Shown piece by piece: positions 37,957-54,000 of a stretch of 64,000 nucleotides of DNA. This DNA is from Trichoplax adhaerens (Eukaryota; Placozoa; Uniplacotomia; Trichoplacea; Trichoplacidae). Under the pieces are notes generated by a model. The model was not told the origin of the DNA. It was given only the letters and a program-made list of their open reading frames with translations, and made no database searches. Position 1 is the first letter of the stretch. Each line of letters begins with the position of its first letter. Location: the NCBI RefSeq assembly GCF_000150275.1, contig NW_002060949.1:1423836-1487835 (forward strand), given 5' to 3'. Both the position numbers and the translations under genes were made by a program.

Positions 37957-40506
37957 AGGTAAAATTTTAGTTTAGTAATAGAGTATTTATAACAACAAAA
38001 TTGTTCTTACTGTAGTAATATATACGTGCAAGATATAAAGTAAGTCACGAAAGTGTTTACGCCATGTCACAAGGATAGTTGCAGTTTATTATTTTAGTAC
38101 ATACGTACATGCAATCTATTTATTCAGTGTTACTACATATGTTAATTTCATCATTCATATTATCATTTAGCTGAAACTCTCTTGTCCATAGAAATTCGAA
38201 CTTTGACTTCAAGTAACAGTAGTAACGTAAGAAGTATCGAGTTAATAATATCTAAGTTTTTACCTATTCATACATGTACCTCCGTAAGAAAGGGTACATA
38301 GTACCTATAAACATATGATATGCTGTAATAATATACGCTCCAATATATATATATATATATATATATAAGCATACGCCGTACGTTTTATTCTTCTAAAATG
38401 GTGAAAATTTTTATGAAAACTACTATCATACGGGTATACTGCATCTAATAACCTTTAGAATGGTTATTTATTAAGTAAGAGTAAATCATATTTGTTGACA
38501 ATGTCTACGTTAATTTGCTGTATATGATTCTATTTACTTATGTTGAGCATTTTCCTTAGACTTCATTTCAGCGTATACTCGTACTTATATAAAAAATATC
38601 GAAGTTGGTAATAAAATAATTTTCTTTGAGACACTTACGATTAAAAAATTTCGAAATATTTTTGAAATGTACTCGTATTCTCGTAAATTAGGTGGCGAAA
38701 GATTATCTAAATTATGTCATGTATTGTATTTTCTCCTCTAATAACACCTATCTTCGAATGATACAACAACAAATAAATTGTATTATGAAAGTTTAATGGG
38801 AAGAAAGCTGTGATAAAATTGCTTGTATTGGAGTATGGATGACAAAGTTGATTAAAAGTGGATTCAGAAAAATTAGCTTATTACCTATATATTAGAGGAC
38901 TGCTGAAAGCAGGGAAATAACTTTGTATAGTAATATATTGTAGTACATCATACTCCTGTCTTTATTTCTTACTAATGAACTAAAAAGAGACGAATAGTAC
39001 ATCATGTAATATATCATAATCTTGTCTTTATTTTTTACTAATCAACTAAAAAGAGACGAATTAGAATAAGAGTTAAGCTAATAAAGTATAGGAATGTGCG
39101 TACAATGACATAATGACCAAACTCCGATAAGTAATCTAATACTTCTGTTCACAGTAGGTTCCTTTTGATCTGATTTCAAGGGTCCTCACATTACGTAGCG
39201 TCTTCTACGTCTAACGTTTAGAGGTTGCGGTTTTTATACTGTACCTTATTTTAAATTCATATTCTGTATTAGTGTTACTGGATCTTTCCAGTGTTGTAAC
39301 AAAAGAGGATCTAGAGATTTCAGAAAACTTACAGTTTCACTTGCGATTATTTATCATTACCGTAAGCTACAATTTATGCGTTGTGATTGTTTCTTTTATT
39401 ATATTTCTCTTATGTTAGAAATATGAGAGTAGTTGGTACATTCTAGAAATGTTGTAATAGAGAAAGATTAACAATTAAGTACAGTGATATCGTGTAGACA
39501 AAATGCATCCTGTTTGTAAATAAACTAAGTCCCGAAAAAGCTTAAAATTTTAAGTATTAACTGCATATAATCTATCCTTACATTTTACGCATGATACATA
39601 GCTGGTAGATAGTACATCTCAGTGTGGCCGAACTGTTAGATCATTGTTAACTACTGAAATTTTTATATCATTTTTTAGTAAGTCAAGTCTGTGATACAGC
39701 TGCGAAACTAAATCTTATAATACGTATACAAACTGATGATTAAACTACTGTATGTCTGCCCTAAAATTGCATACAACTTTATACTCGTACAGCACATAGA
39801 ATTACAACATATCGTCCCCTTAACTATAGTTGCACCGAAATTAATACAGATTGCATAATAATTGGGTAAATGTTTACTGCAACATACTACATGCGTTTAC
39901 GGTTGTTCTGTTTGAATTCTGCGATTTAGTACGATTGGTGATTTATGTATAAATATTTTAATTTATTTAAGATTTGTGCAATTATAGAACAGAAAGTTCT
40001 AAGTATAGAACATGCAAGTACATTGGAGATAAATACCAATGACATCACGAATAATCCATTACTTTGCGATAGAGTAAATATTAAGGAACAGCGATTTACC
40101 ATATTATACGTATACTAATTAGGTATTACGGTATCAGATCTGCAAATGGTGTAACGATTCTATAATAAATCACTTTTATATTACTTTTAATACTACTACA
40201 GAATATAAATATTTTGTAACATTAAATTACTAATATAGATTCGACATACAGTAAGCAAAGCAACAATATGATTCGAAGTAGTTCTATACTTCAAGATAGC
40301 GCAATTATTGCACCAGGTATAGTGTTAATTGATGATAGTAGTTTCGTGTTTCAAGTAACTGTTATCGCTGTACAACAGTCATTGCAACAGGATTACTAAT
40401 ATTACCGTAAATTACAGTTGTCTAGTTTAGTAAAGTATTGGGTAAAGATAAGCAGTAACGCGACAATTTTATGATCGCTTATCATAATCTTTATAGTCGC
40501 AATAAG
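37957..40506. other. Intergenic with a 60-bp duplication and (AT)n
   Basis: AT-rich sequence between the XK-related gene and the 3' end of HSP70 copy 2. (AT)n at about 38344-38367. A direct duplication of about 62-66 bp (tagtacatcat ... aaaaagagacgaa) occupies 38933-38994 and 38995-39060. No open frame of note. Confidence 0.6.
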
Positions 40507-43752
<3,246 letters not shown>

Positions 43753-43961
43753 TTGTATGCGTGAGCGTGAGTTGTTGTTGTTGTTGTTGTTATGGGAACG
43801 TGAATGAAAGTAAGAATATGGACTGTGGTGGAGATCTTGAGAATAAGGTAAGAAAGAAATGAGAGTAAAGGATTAAAACTGGTCAGGGTTTTGGAGAACT
43901 TGTATGGCAAGTTTTTGGGAAAATGAAGAATTGATTGAAGGATTCATCGTCTTGGCGGGAT

Positions 43962-43969
43962 ATTATATA
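43962..43969 (-). promoter_or_regulatory. TATA box of HSP70 copy 2
   Basis: TATATAAT on the minus strand, about 210 bases upstream of the ATG, in a block nearly identical to the promoter of copy 1. Confidence 0.65.
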
Positions 43970-43987
43970 GAGTTTGGATGATTCACT

Positions 43988-44007
43988 AGAAATTTCCAGT
44001 TGCTTCC
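43988..44007 (-). promoter_or_regulatory. Heat-shock element of HSP70 copy 2
   Basis: The same aGAAa-tTTCc-aGttg-cTTCc arrangement as in copy 1, 19 bases upstream of the TATA box. Confidence 0.75.
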
Positions 44008-44099
44008 ATAAGTACTTGCGCTGCGCAGCTAACGCATCAACGCTTGAGCGTGACGAAATCCAGTGAAGACATTACAGTACTTTATATCCGACTTGGGAA

Positions 44100-44405
44100 T
44101 GACAGTACTGTACACTGTACAGTACTGTAAACAGAGGGTCTCTAGTGCAGTACAGTACAGGGTCTGTACAATACAATACAGTGCACAGTACATACAGTAC
44201 AGTACCGTACAGTGTACAGTACTGTACACAAAGCTTCGAGCACAAACGGGAAAGTGCTAGAACTTGTCTTGCAACTTGCAACAGTAGCAGCAAGAGTGAT
44301 CAGTGACCGACCACTGCTAGCTCTTTGCAGAAAGAGACGCAGTATTGTACAATGGACAGTTGGAGGCCAGTACTACTGTACCACTATACTGTACTGTATA
44401 CTGCA
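44100..44405. repeat. TACTG/CAGTA arrays upstream of HSP70 copy 2
   Basis: Strand-switching pentanucleotide runs at 44103-44225 and 44385-44402 flank the unique block 44224-44330 shared with copy 1. The repeat runs differ in length and order between the two copies although the unique sequence is well conserved, so the arrays change quickly. Open frames at 44029-44418 are artefacts. Confidence 0.85.
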
Positions 44406-44409
44406 GCCT

Positions 44410-45150
44410 TCACCATAGAGGTCAAAATTGAATTTTTACCTGTATGCACTGCACCTAGTGGCAAAGGGGTACAGGGCACAGTATGAGAATAGACGCTCTA
44501 TCTGCCACTCACCGTAAACTGACTACTTTCATTTGATTGGATTTCAGCCGTTGTCACATGACATCAATCTGAGTTGGCAGTGACATCTGACTCCGATCGA
44601 AAACGACGTGGCGTCAACAAGTTTATCCGTATCGGTTGTCGCCATAGCGCCAAGAAACGTTTGCTGATTGGCCTGATCGCCACCATTTTCCCTCGTAGTC
44701 TTTTGTTTGAGTTCCATCGACATCGACGCGTCTGGGAACACCTCAACCGGTTGTGGGCGGTAAGATAATACATGCTAGAAAAATGCGCATCAAATGCCTA
44801 CTTACTTTTAATAACACTAGCATACATATACAATTATTATGAATAAGTGCTCGTGCACAAGCACCATCCTGACTCAATCGCCAGCACAATAATGTATATC
44901 GTAGTCTCGTCGGGTCGGAAGGGTGATAGCGCGTGTCACTTGCTATGGCACCACAGCTCGTCGTGTCTACTCACCCTGACGCCACCGTCTCCAATTGGAC
45001 ATTCCCCAAATACCTAAAAGACGCATGACACCAGATAAAGTTCGACACAACTCGATTGATACATGGTTGCAGTGACGCCAGTCAAAGGTCAATCCAAGCC
45101 AGGTATTACTCCTAACTCGCAGTGACGAGACAAAATCAAAATTTTCACTA
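44410..45150. other. GC-richer island without an assignable gene
   Basis: From about 44530 to 45130 the base composition is visibly richer in G and C than anything around it. Several overlapping short open frames run on both strands (44544-44773, 44967-45233), but no frame stands out and I recognise no domain. It could be a decayed mobile element, a remnant exon, or sequence linked to the repeats that follow. Confidence 0.35.
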
Positions 45151-45201
45151 AGAATTTTCCTTGGATCGCATTCTAAAGCCAAAGCGGAATTTTCACTAAG
45201 C

Positions 45202-45675
45202 ATTTCCTTGGATCGCATTTTGGGCTTGTTCAATTCCTTTTCATATTGATTTACTGTTTGCTGCGATCTAAGGTCAAAGTGGAATTTGCGCCAAGCATTT
45301 CCTTGGATCGCATTTTGTGCTTGTTCAATTCCTTGTCATATTGATTTACTGTTTGCTGCGATCTAAGGACAAAGTCAGAATTTGCGCTAAGCATTTCCTT
45401 GGATCGCATTTTTGTGCTTGTTCAATTCCTTGTCATATTGATTTACTGTTTGCTGCGATCTAAAGACAAAGCAGAATTTTCACTAAGCATTTCCTTAGAT
45501 CGCATTTTTGTGCTTGTTCAATTCCTTGTCATATTGATTTACTGTTTGCTGCGATCTAAAGTCAAAATCGGAATTTGCGCTAAGCATTTCCTTAGATCGC
45601 ACTTTTGTGTTTGTTCAATTCCTTGTCATATTGATTTACTGTTTGCTGCGATCTAAAGTCAAAGTGGAAAGTGGT
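45202..45675. repeat. 96-bp tandem repeat, five units, with internal inverted arms
   Basis: Units beginning atttccttggatcgca start at 45202, 45297, 45393, 45489 and 45586, and a degenerate partial copy precedes at about 45155. The units are very similar. In each, the arm TTGGATCGCA (TTAGATCGCA in later units) near the start is mirrored by TGCGATCTAA about 50 bases later, so every unit can fold into a hairpin. The plus-strand open frame 45399-45656 is simply the repeat read through. Confidence 0.9.
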
Positions 45676-45820
45676 GTAATCCTACGCGAAAAGATTCAAC
45701 TCGTCCAACTGGATGCTGCAAAATTTGTTTTTCACTTTTAGTCAGGTGTTACCGCATTTTAGCATCCAATTACTTGCAGGCCTGATTGTAATTTACTTGC
45801 TGTCTCCATTTCTAGGTAGG

Positions 45821-46013
45821 CTTCTTCTAGTGAACTTTCATAATCAATCCCCTAATTAGAGTTAATCCTAGATAGTATTGATGTCTAAGGTTGCCCACCA
45901 TTGATGTTTGTTATGCCATTTCAATAGCTTCTTCTAGTGAATTTTCATAATCAATCACCTAATTAGAGTTAATCCTAGATAGTATTGATGTTTGTTATGC
46001 CATTTTAATAGCC
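45821..46013. repeat. Tandem duplication, period 107 bp
   Basis: Unit 1 (45821-45927) and unit 2 (45928-46013) share cttcttctagtga and an attagagttaatcctagata phrase. Unit 2 lacks 21 bases around gtctaaggttgcccaccatt. Confidence 0.85.
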
Positions 46014-46269
46014 TATTTGTACTACAGCAAGCTAAGTAATCATGCAATCAATCACTACAGAGGTTGTCATGTTGAGAAATCATAGCCAAGCTTATTCACA
46101 ACTGTAGTAATATTGGTAATTTGGGGATTCCACTCTACTATTCGACTTCTTGTCGAAGAAGTTGGTTACAATAGGATAACGACAAAATGATACACCAAAG
46201 TCAAGCGCTATCATCTAACATCTTGTTTTTTTCCGTCATTTGTTGATAGGATCAAAGAAAAGTGAAAAA

Positions 46270-49200
46270 ATGAAACATTTTGATATTGGTGCTACATACG
46301 AATTCAATATTCACCATATTCAGTCACCTTCTGGTGAAATTTGGGGACATCTGCAAACAAGTGTACAAGATGTTCGTGAATTATCCCATGTACTCGATTT
46401 TTTCTATAGTAAATGTGGTGATAAAATTCCCCCCTTAACTCAGGCTAAAGTTGGTCAACTGTGTTGCGCTAGAACCAAACGCTTCGATGATGATGGCTGG
46501 GCACGTGGTAAAATTATCCAACTCGATGAAAGTAAGGATAATTTGCGCCTTTTCTTTCAAGATTACGGTCACACCCAATGGATACCACTACCCAAGGTCA
46601 AAATGTTAAAAAATACTTTCAACAATTTACCATCCTTTACTGTTCAAATTAAACCAAGTGATATTACTAAAAGTGATTATGCACATGACGAAGAATTAAG
46701 TGCGCAATTTTGCCAACAATTAGAAAAATTAATTTTACATCAAAAAATTAAATGTATCGTTGAAAAGATTGAAGAAACTGATTTACACAAGATATTAGTT
46801 GCTCGTATCTACTTAGCAGATGGAAGAAATGAATCTATAGGCTCAATATTGTCTCAGCAGTTACGTCGTATGAGGTCCACTTTCCAGCATATTTTACCCG
46901 ATTGTAAAGAAGGACAAGATATTGATATCTCTATCTTACACGTTCACAATCCGGGACAATTCTATTGTAGAATAGCCAGCCAACAGTCACAAGATAATAT
47001 CAAAATGGATGAATTGGAACGCTGTCTACGACTCTATTATGGTCTTTCTATTTCAACCGATCAAGACTACCCGCTCCAAGTTGGAGCTGCTTGCGCTGCA
47101 CCTTTTACTGATCGAAAATGGCATCGAGGCATAATCAAGCAAATTGTATGCGATGATGGTGATAAAGAAGCATTAGTACAGAGTGTAGATACAGGTGCTT
47201 GCGAATTGATTGACAATGGCAAAATTAAAGGATTAGAACCCGAACTTCAAGATATACCGGTCAATATCTTTCAATGCCAGCTACACGGTATTAAGCCCAA
47301 CGATAGCAAATCTACCTGGTCTGTCGATTCCACGCTTTTTTTACAACAGTTAGCTCAAGAACAGAGAATTTGTGGTCTCGTACGTAGGATATTACATGAC
47401 AACTCTTCTATAGGAAAGCAACTCTACAGTGTTGAATTGCATCGGCCTGGCGAAAACTTAACTGTAAACGAACAAATGATCATGGATGGTTTTGCCGCTT
47501 CTAGCTTATCTCGACAAAGTACCCGTAGCATTACATCTCCAGATGAATCTAAGAATTGTAACGATATCGATAATAGTCAACTAGACGAAAGCAATAATTG
47601 CAAGAGTGTTTGTCAATCGAATGCTAGTAAAGTTTCTTTTGGTGATGAAATGTTTGATGTTGATCATAACGAAGAAAGAAATGCGAAGACTTTGGTAAAT
47701 AGCCCCAAGTCTAACAGTAAAGTAAATATTGTAGGCAGTTTTAAGCACAATGAGCAAGATCGAAATGACTGCAAAAAACCTATTACCTACACTAATGGTG
47801 AAAATTTACAAGCTAAAAAATACCAAAACAAAAAATGGGAAGCAGTTGCCAAGGAAGAAGATTTGATCAAGCTTGTCTACGATCGATCTCGTTTAGTAAC
47901 TTCTGTTGATAATCCTGACGTTATCGTAGCATTTATCAAGGATCCTAGTGAATTTTGGTGTCAGTTTGCTTCTAATATTTCCATAATCAATGATATCCAA
48001 GCACGTATGAACGAGTATTCCCAACAAAAAAGACTTCGAATACCGAAGGATATCAAATCAGGTGAATGCTACTGCACGCGCTTTGACAAAGATGATGTTT
48101 GGTATCGAGGAAAAGTTATTGGCAAATTTGGAGACAAAGCTAGTGTTTACTTTATTGACTACGGCAACACAGATTGGGTGCAATTGAAAGATATCATGGT
48201 ATTGGAAAATGATTTTCGTCAGCATCCGTGGCAAGCGTTTACTTGCAAATTAGATGGAGTCTGTCCAATTCTTGGTAGCAGTTGGGGTTCGAAAGCGACA
48301 GATCAATTCACGGAAATGGTAACAAGTAAAACATTCTGTATGACCATTAAGACTGAGATTGATGACAAATTATCAATTATACTTGTTGATAACGAGTCGA
48401 AACAAATTAATAATCGTCTAGTTGAAATTGGTGTGGCTAATAAAGAAACTTACAATCTGCTGAAGAAACAGTTATCTTCCACTTACAGTAAAAATTGGAG
48501 GAGAACTGACAATGACTACAAGACATCAATGCCAACTATGAAATTTCAACCGTCTATTTCAGCAAGTCATGAAAAATTGACTACTACTGATGTGACTGAG
48601 CACACTAAGCATAAACAACCTTCGGAATTTAACCATGTCCAGGTATGCTAGCAATATTATCGTTAATATAACTGCTTGGATATCGATGGATCGTACATGC
48701 ACGATCATAGAGCATGAATGCATCATGTATAAAGTTTCCCTTATTTATAAAACTCTAGTAATGCGTAGTTTATTTATATATCATCTTACAGAAGGTAGAG
48801 GAAAGATTAAGTTTGATCGTGGGAAAGAAGACTAGCGTTTGTGTTATGCATGTTGAATCTCCTAACTGTTTCTATGCAGTTATACCAAAAATTGACAGCT
48901 TTATTGATATGGAAAAGAAATTGCAAGATTTTTGCGCTAACGCAAGTAAGATGTCCACTCGATTTGTGATTGCTATTTTGGCAGTAAAAGTCAAGTAATT
49001 TTAATGTTGATCTTACAATAGGAAGTCCTGTTTCACCAGACGAATTTTGCCTTGGTAAAATGTACGTTGCCTTTAGTACCAAGTTTAATAAATGGTGCAG
49101 ATGCATTCTAACTGACAAAAATGAAAGAGGCGTGATAACTTGCGACGTTTTCTATATTGATTATGGTACGGCCGAAAAATCTATCCAAGGCACGAGTTTG

Positions 49201-50091
49201 AAAATTTTACCTCCTAAATTTCACGAAACTAAAGATCAGGCATTAAAATGCTATTTGACGCCAGCATCGGCTGGAGAGGATCTTCGAAGTAATTGGCACC
49301 CAATGGCATCTTTACAGTTAGAAAATTTGTGCCATGACAAATGGCTCGATGGTACTATTACTCGCGTAGATCAGGATGGTAAACTTTTTGGGCTTTCTAT
49401 TACCATTGCTAATAAAGATAGTCCAACAAAAGATCGAAATGTCTATGACATGCTAAGCAAATTTATTAGATCTGATTCTTCTAAGAGTCTCAATATAAGC
49501 GCAACTTCAAAGTCTGGGTTAAATAGGTATGTTCACTTTAAAACGTCTTTATAATTTCCAATATAACCAGAGTAACTAGCTAGCTAGCTAGCTTTCAATG
49601 CTCTTTATACTTAAGTAGTACATTTTTTTAACATAAATCGTATCCTAAAGTGAAACTAACAATAGCTATACAAGTTCAAAGCTCGGGCAAACATCTGCAA
49701 TGAGTAGTAAGAAAGGTAATTCCTCTCGTACGAGTTATAACTTTAGATATATGCCTTATCACTTTGTGAGGAATTTAAAGTAACTTCGGTTAGATGCCCA
49801 ACATTGACGTTACTGATTTATTTAGGATCTTCAAGATGTGAAAGTGAAGTTGACACGTTAATTTTTGGTGAAGGCTCCGCATCTAACTCTCGCGAATTGT
49901 CAATACCTTTACAGCCCGAAATTATAAGGATTTCTGGAAGGAAAGGTGAACGTGTTCTTATTCCATCAAAGGTCGATTCTACTAGCACTCCAATAACGTC
50001 AAACGGGCATAGGAGCCATATAGGCATGAACAATATTAAAAACGGTCTGTCGACGCAAGATCGATTTAGCCGCTTAGCTTCAGCTGTATAA
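46270..50091 (+). CDS. Multi-Tudor protein (TDRD1/TDRD6-like), 4 exons
   Basis: Exons: 46270-48642, 48792-48945, 49022-49526 and 49836-50091. They close in phase to about 1,095 residues. Four extended Tudor modules are visible. Core 1 is at about residues 58-112 (GWARGKIIQ ... FFQDYGHTQW), core 2 at 269-325 (KWHRGIIKQ ... VQSVDTGACE), core 3 at 595-650 (VWYRGKVIG ... YFIDYGNTDW) and core 4 at about 855-905 (WCRCILTD ... FYIDYGTAEK). Cores 1, 3 and 4 keep the aromatic/DYG residues that bind dimethyl-arginine; core 2 does not. Modules 2 and 3 are separated by an Asn/Ser/Lys-rich linker. Family knowledge: such proteins scaffold Piwi/piRNA granules in germ or stem cells. The exon starts at an acceptor at 46250, 20 bases before the ATG, so a 5' UTR exon, or further coding exons, may lie upstream. 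The acceptor at 49836 was chosen because it is the only one that keeps frame. Confidence 0.85.
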
Positions 50092-51063
50092 AAATGAGAA
50101 TCTGTTCGATTTTTACTAAAATGCTTTAAATCTATAACTAGAAAGCGATCTCATCTTATTCCAATTCATCCCTATAATTCGCTTAATTAAGGCTTTAGTA
50201 AATACTTCATTTACGACTCGTTCATTGTGCTAGTGCCAGCGAGATCGATTAATGCCATGCGTTTGCATTGCTTCGATGTTAGCTTGTAATTTATAGATGC
50301 TCTTTTAGACCTGTTCATTTAAATAGTTTTGTTGTATTTTCATGTTATAATACTATATTTAAATAATTTAAAATAGAGTTGGATACAATTACGTTTTGCT
50401 TATAATACAAAGATTTTGTTAGTAGTAGCAGTAAATCTCTAAACGTGGTGAAATTAGTGTTGGCGCACTGGGTTATCTATTGATCTTGCATAGAATTCGC
50501 TGTAACGTCTGCTATCAGGAACTATTAAAAGGTACCTTCTCTGTTCCCTTTTAAAAAGCTCTTTGGCTATGCATATTTTCACATTATTCATACTGTGCGA
50601 TGTTTACTGCCCGACTAATGGCTAAATAACTGTTCTTATGTAGGTCTGTTTTCATTCATTATTATTGTCTTGCTAGTTTTAGCCTTTTTTTTTACGAGTA
50701 CTACAAGTTATCAAACCATTTGATCAATTTACTGGTAGTACGAACGGTATACACTCGTATGTACGTACATTGTACTATTAATAATAGCATGCAAAAGCTA
50801 CTAAAGCTGTTCTTTAGCTAAAAAGTTTAATTTCAAGGTACGGATACCCGTTAACTGTTATATCGGCATCACTAGAAGTCATACAGAAGCAGTAAAGAGA
50901 ATTTCTTTCGACACCGTCATTTTTTATATTTTATTTGATGTTCGCAGTACGCAAAGTCGATTCTTAGTTATGTAAATGATAAATTAAGTTGCACAGGTCA
51001 CGATCGATATTGAATTTGATACGCGCTACATTCAGGAGTCTTGATTAGATCATTCGCGTTCAT
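50092..51063. other. Intergenic between convergent Tudor and HBS1L genes
   Basis: AT-rich sequence containing the presumed 3' UTRs of both genes. No open frame or repeat worth naming. Confidence 0.5.
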
Positions 51064-54000
51064 TTATTTAAACTGCATTATGGTAAAAATGTAGAGGTGT
51101 AAATGTTAGGGTTATAAATACCTAGGTTATTTGATAGACTGACTAGAATGAAATCATAATTTAAACCGTAAAATGTACTAAGCTGTAGTAGGATGTTATG
51201 GAACAAAAGCGAGAATACTTCTAATATTAACATTTCATTTACCTTAATAATGATGCCAGCAGCTACGGTATTACTTCCCGATCGTAGAGTTATCCTCCCT
51301 AAGGCTTTATTGTCTTTATATAAATCCGCGCAGATAGGTCGAGCAGTGGTTATTTCAAAAATTGCACTTGTATGCTTCGTGATACATCTATATAGAACAA
51401 AAATTTCAGTTGAGATAAAGTGATATAGTTCCAGATCGACCTGAGAGGTTTACAAGTATCACTGATGTAGATAATACTATATAAACTTCATTTACCATAC
51501 CTGGGTTTCTTTTTAATGACTTCTCCAGTACTTTTATCTATTATGCTAACTAATTTAGTTACGGAAGCTGTCTCAGTAATTGTATGACAATAAAGTAACC
51601 CCTATAGAAAATTGATATAAAGTACTGTTAAAGAATTAAAAACTAAGTGAATAAATGAAAGTTAAGGATTTTTAATCCCAAAAAGAGAACTGACGGTAAA
51701 TCCAATTGTTATAGGAGTTGGAGGATCAATAACTATCGCTCGAACCAATATCTTTCTCGTGACGCTAGCCAGAGATCCGTGAACGCACACCACTGATCCA
51801 CGGCTGTAAAATATATTCAATTTATAAATTAAATATCCTGCCGAATGTAATTTAGATATACGGGCCCATAGAATTCCTACTATACAGTTTATTTTAATAT
51901 ACTATCGATTCAATGACGCTATTTTACCTAACATTATTAATATCGATACCAATGACCGTTAAGTTACTTTGGTCACCCACACAAGTCCAATTTGTAGCTT
52001 CGTCATGGAGACTAATTGCTACACAAGTAAGAAACTCGTTAATACTGTAATCGGTAGATTTAATTTATTTCTTTGCTTACATTTTACGTATCCTGCTTTG
52101 TTACTTGGTAATACGACTATCTGTTCTCCAATAGCAACTGCACCGGACTCAGCTTTACCGCCGATAACAATACCTTGTCCAATTCCTAATAAATTCATTA
52201 AATATTAGAAATAAATAAAGCATACGAAGTTTTTAAATTTACATTTAAATAATTTGTAAACCTTTATAGACGTCCGACACACAAAGACGAAAAGGTGCAT
52301 CAAGTGATCGCTGAGGAATTTTAAAGTTATCTATTAAGATAGCGAACATGTCTTTCAATACAATTATTATTATTACAACTGCAAATAATAATAACCAGTT
52401 ACGTTACTGTAATTACAATTTAAGCGTTCAGATAGTAAAAAGATTTATACTAACCAATGCAATCTAACAAACTAGGCCCTTTATACCATGTTGTTAAAGC
52501 TTGTGTATCAGACGGCTTAACTAAATTTTCCCCAGTTAATCCACTGCATGGAACGTATCGAACATCTGATTCCTATATGAATTTATTCATTATTAATTCC
52601 ATGATATTCAACATTGTATTAAAGCCAGAGTTAACTCTTATCAAGGGTAAAAAGGCAGCAGAATAGCCTAACCCATTATAAGGATACGTTAATACAAATA
52701 CAGTCTATAAAATTTAAACGGTAGTCTGAGTCACTGATTCTAGTATAACCAACCTTATATCCTGATTGTTTTAAAAACGGTTTTAATTTTCTAATTATAG
52801 TATCATATCTAGATTGAGACCAGTTGACCTAAATAAATTATAATACAGCATAAATTTAGCGTAGCAAAATAAGATTTCTCCTATTTAACTATTTATTGGT
52901 ATAGAACTGCAGCAATATGTACTAACCGTATCTAATTTGTTTACAGCAACTAGTAGTTGCGCTACGCCAAGTGATCGAATTAGCATCGCATGTTCACGAG
53001 TTTGTCCACCAGCTTCAAAGCCAGCTTCAAATTCGCCTACAGAGGCATTTACCACAATAATCGCGACATCAGCCTATAAAAAAATTATTAATCCATCAAG
53101 TCTATCAGAATACCCTTATAAATATTATATATTATCTTTTCTAATTATTCCTGCTTGGTTTTTTCGGATTACCTGAGTAGCACCAGTTATAACATTTGGT
53201 ACGAAATCTTTGTGTCCAGGCGCATCCGATAAAGCTACTTCCTTAGTTTTGGTTTCAAATTTTGAATGACCAATGTCTATAGTTATTCCTCTATTAAATA
53301 ATAGGCATCACTTACAATTTATTCTCTGTAAATCATTTTGCTATATAATTTAACTAAGCACCGCTTTCTCTCCTCTCCAGTTTCGTCCAATACCCATGCA
53401 TACGCGAACGAGGATTTACCTATTTTTCTCGACTCAGTCTCATACTTACGGTTTTGTTAAAGAAATTCTGATTTTTATGTAATAAAGCATTCTCTTAAAA
53501 TTTGATAATGTTGCATTGTTTAAATCTACACACTAAAATCTTACAACAGTTTCAAAGTATTTCGATTTGTAAATTAAATTTAATTATTGAACAGTTTTGC
53601 TATTGGGGATATTTATGCATCGTTTTCTTATCGACTTGACCAAGTAGAAGTAAGAGATGTCCCATAAGAGTACTCTTACCAGCATCTACGTGGCCTAAAA
53701 AATGAAAGCAAATATCATACATAGTGAATTAAAGACAATACATTGATCAAAATTAAATTCGCGATTGGACTATCTTTGGCTTACCAACAACAATAAGGTT
53801 AATAACTTCTTTTCCGGATTGCCTTTTTTTCCATTCGTCTTGAAGATTTATGGCCTATTTTAGGAAGTGACCAATAGTTTATAAATATGAAGACATCAGT
53901 GCATTCATAAAGTACCAACCTGTAACTGTTTCGATAAACTACGAGGCAACTTGGCAACAGGGGTAGCAGTACTCTCCGACTCCTTTGGTGGCGGAGAAGG

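Noticed and set aside
45399-45656. 85-codon plus-strand frame with internal amino-acid repeats
   Set aside because: It is the 96-bp tandem repeat read through; 96 is a multiple of three, so the frame stays open.
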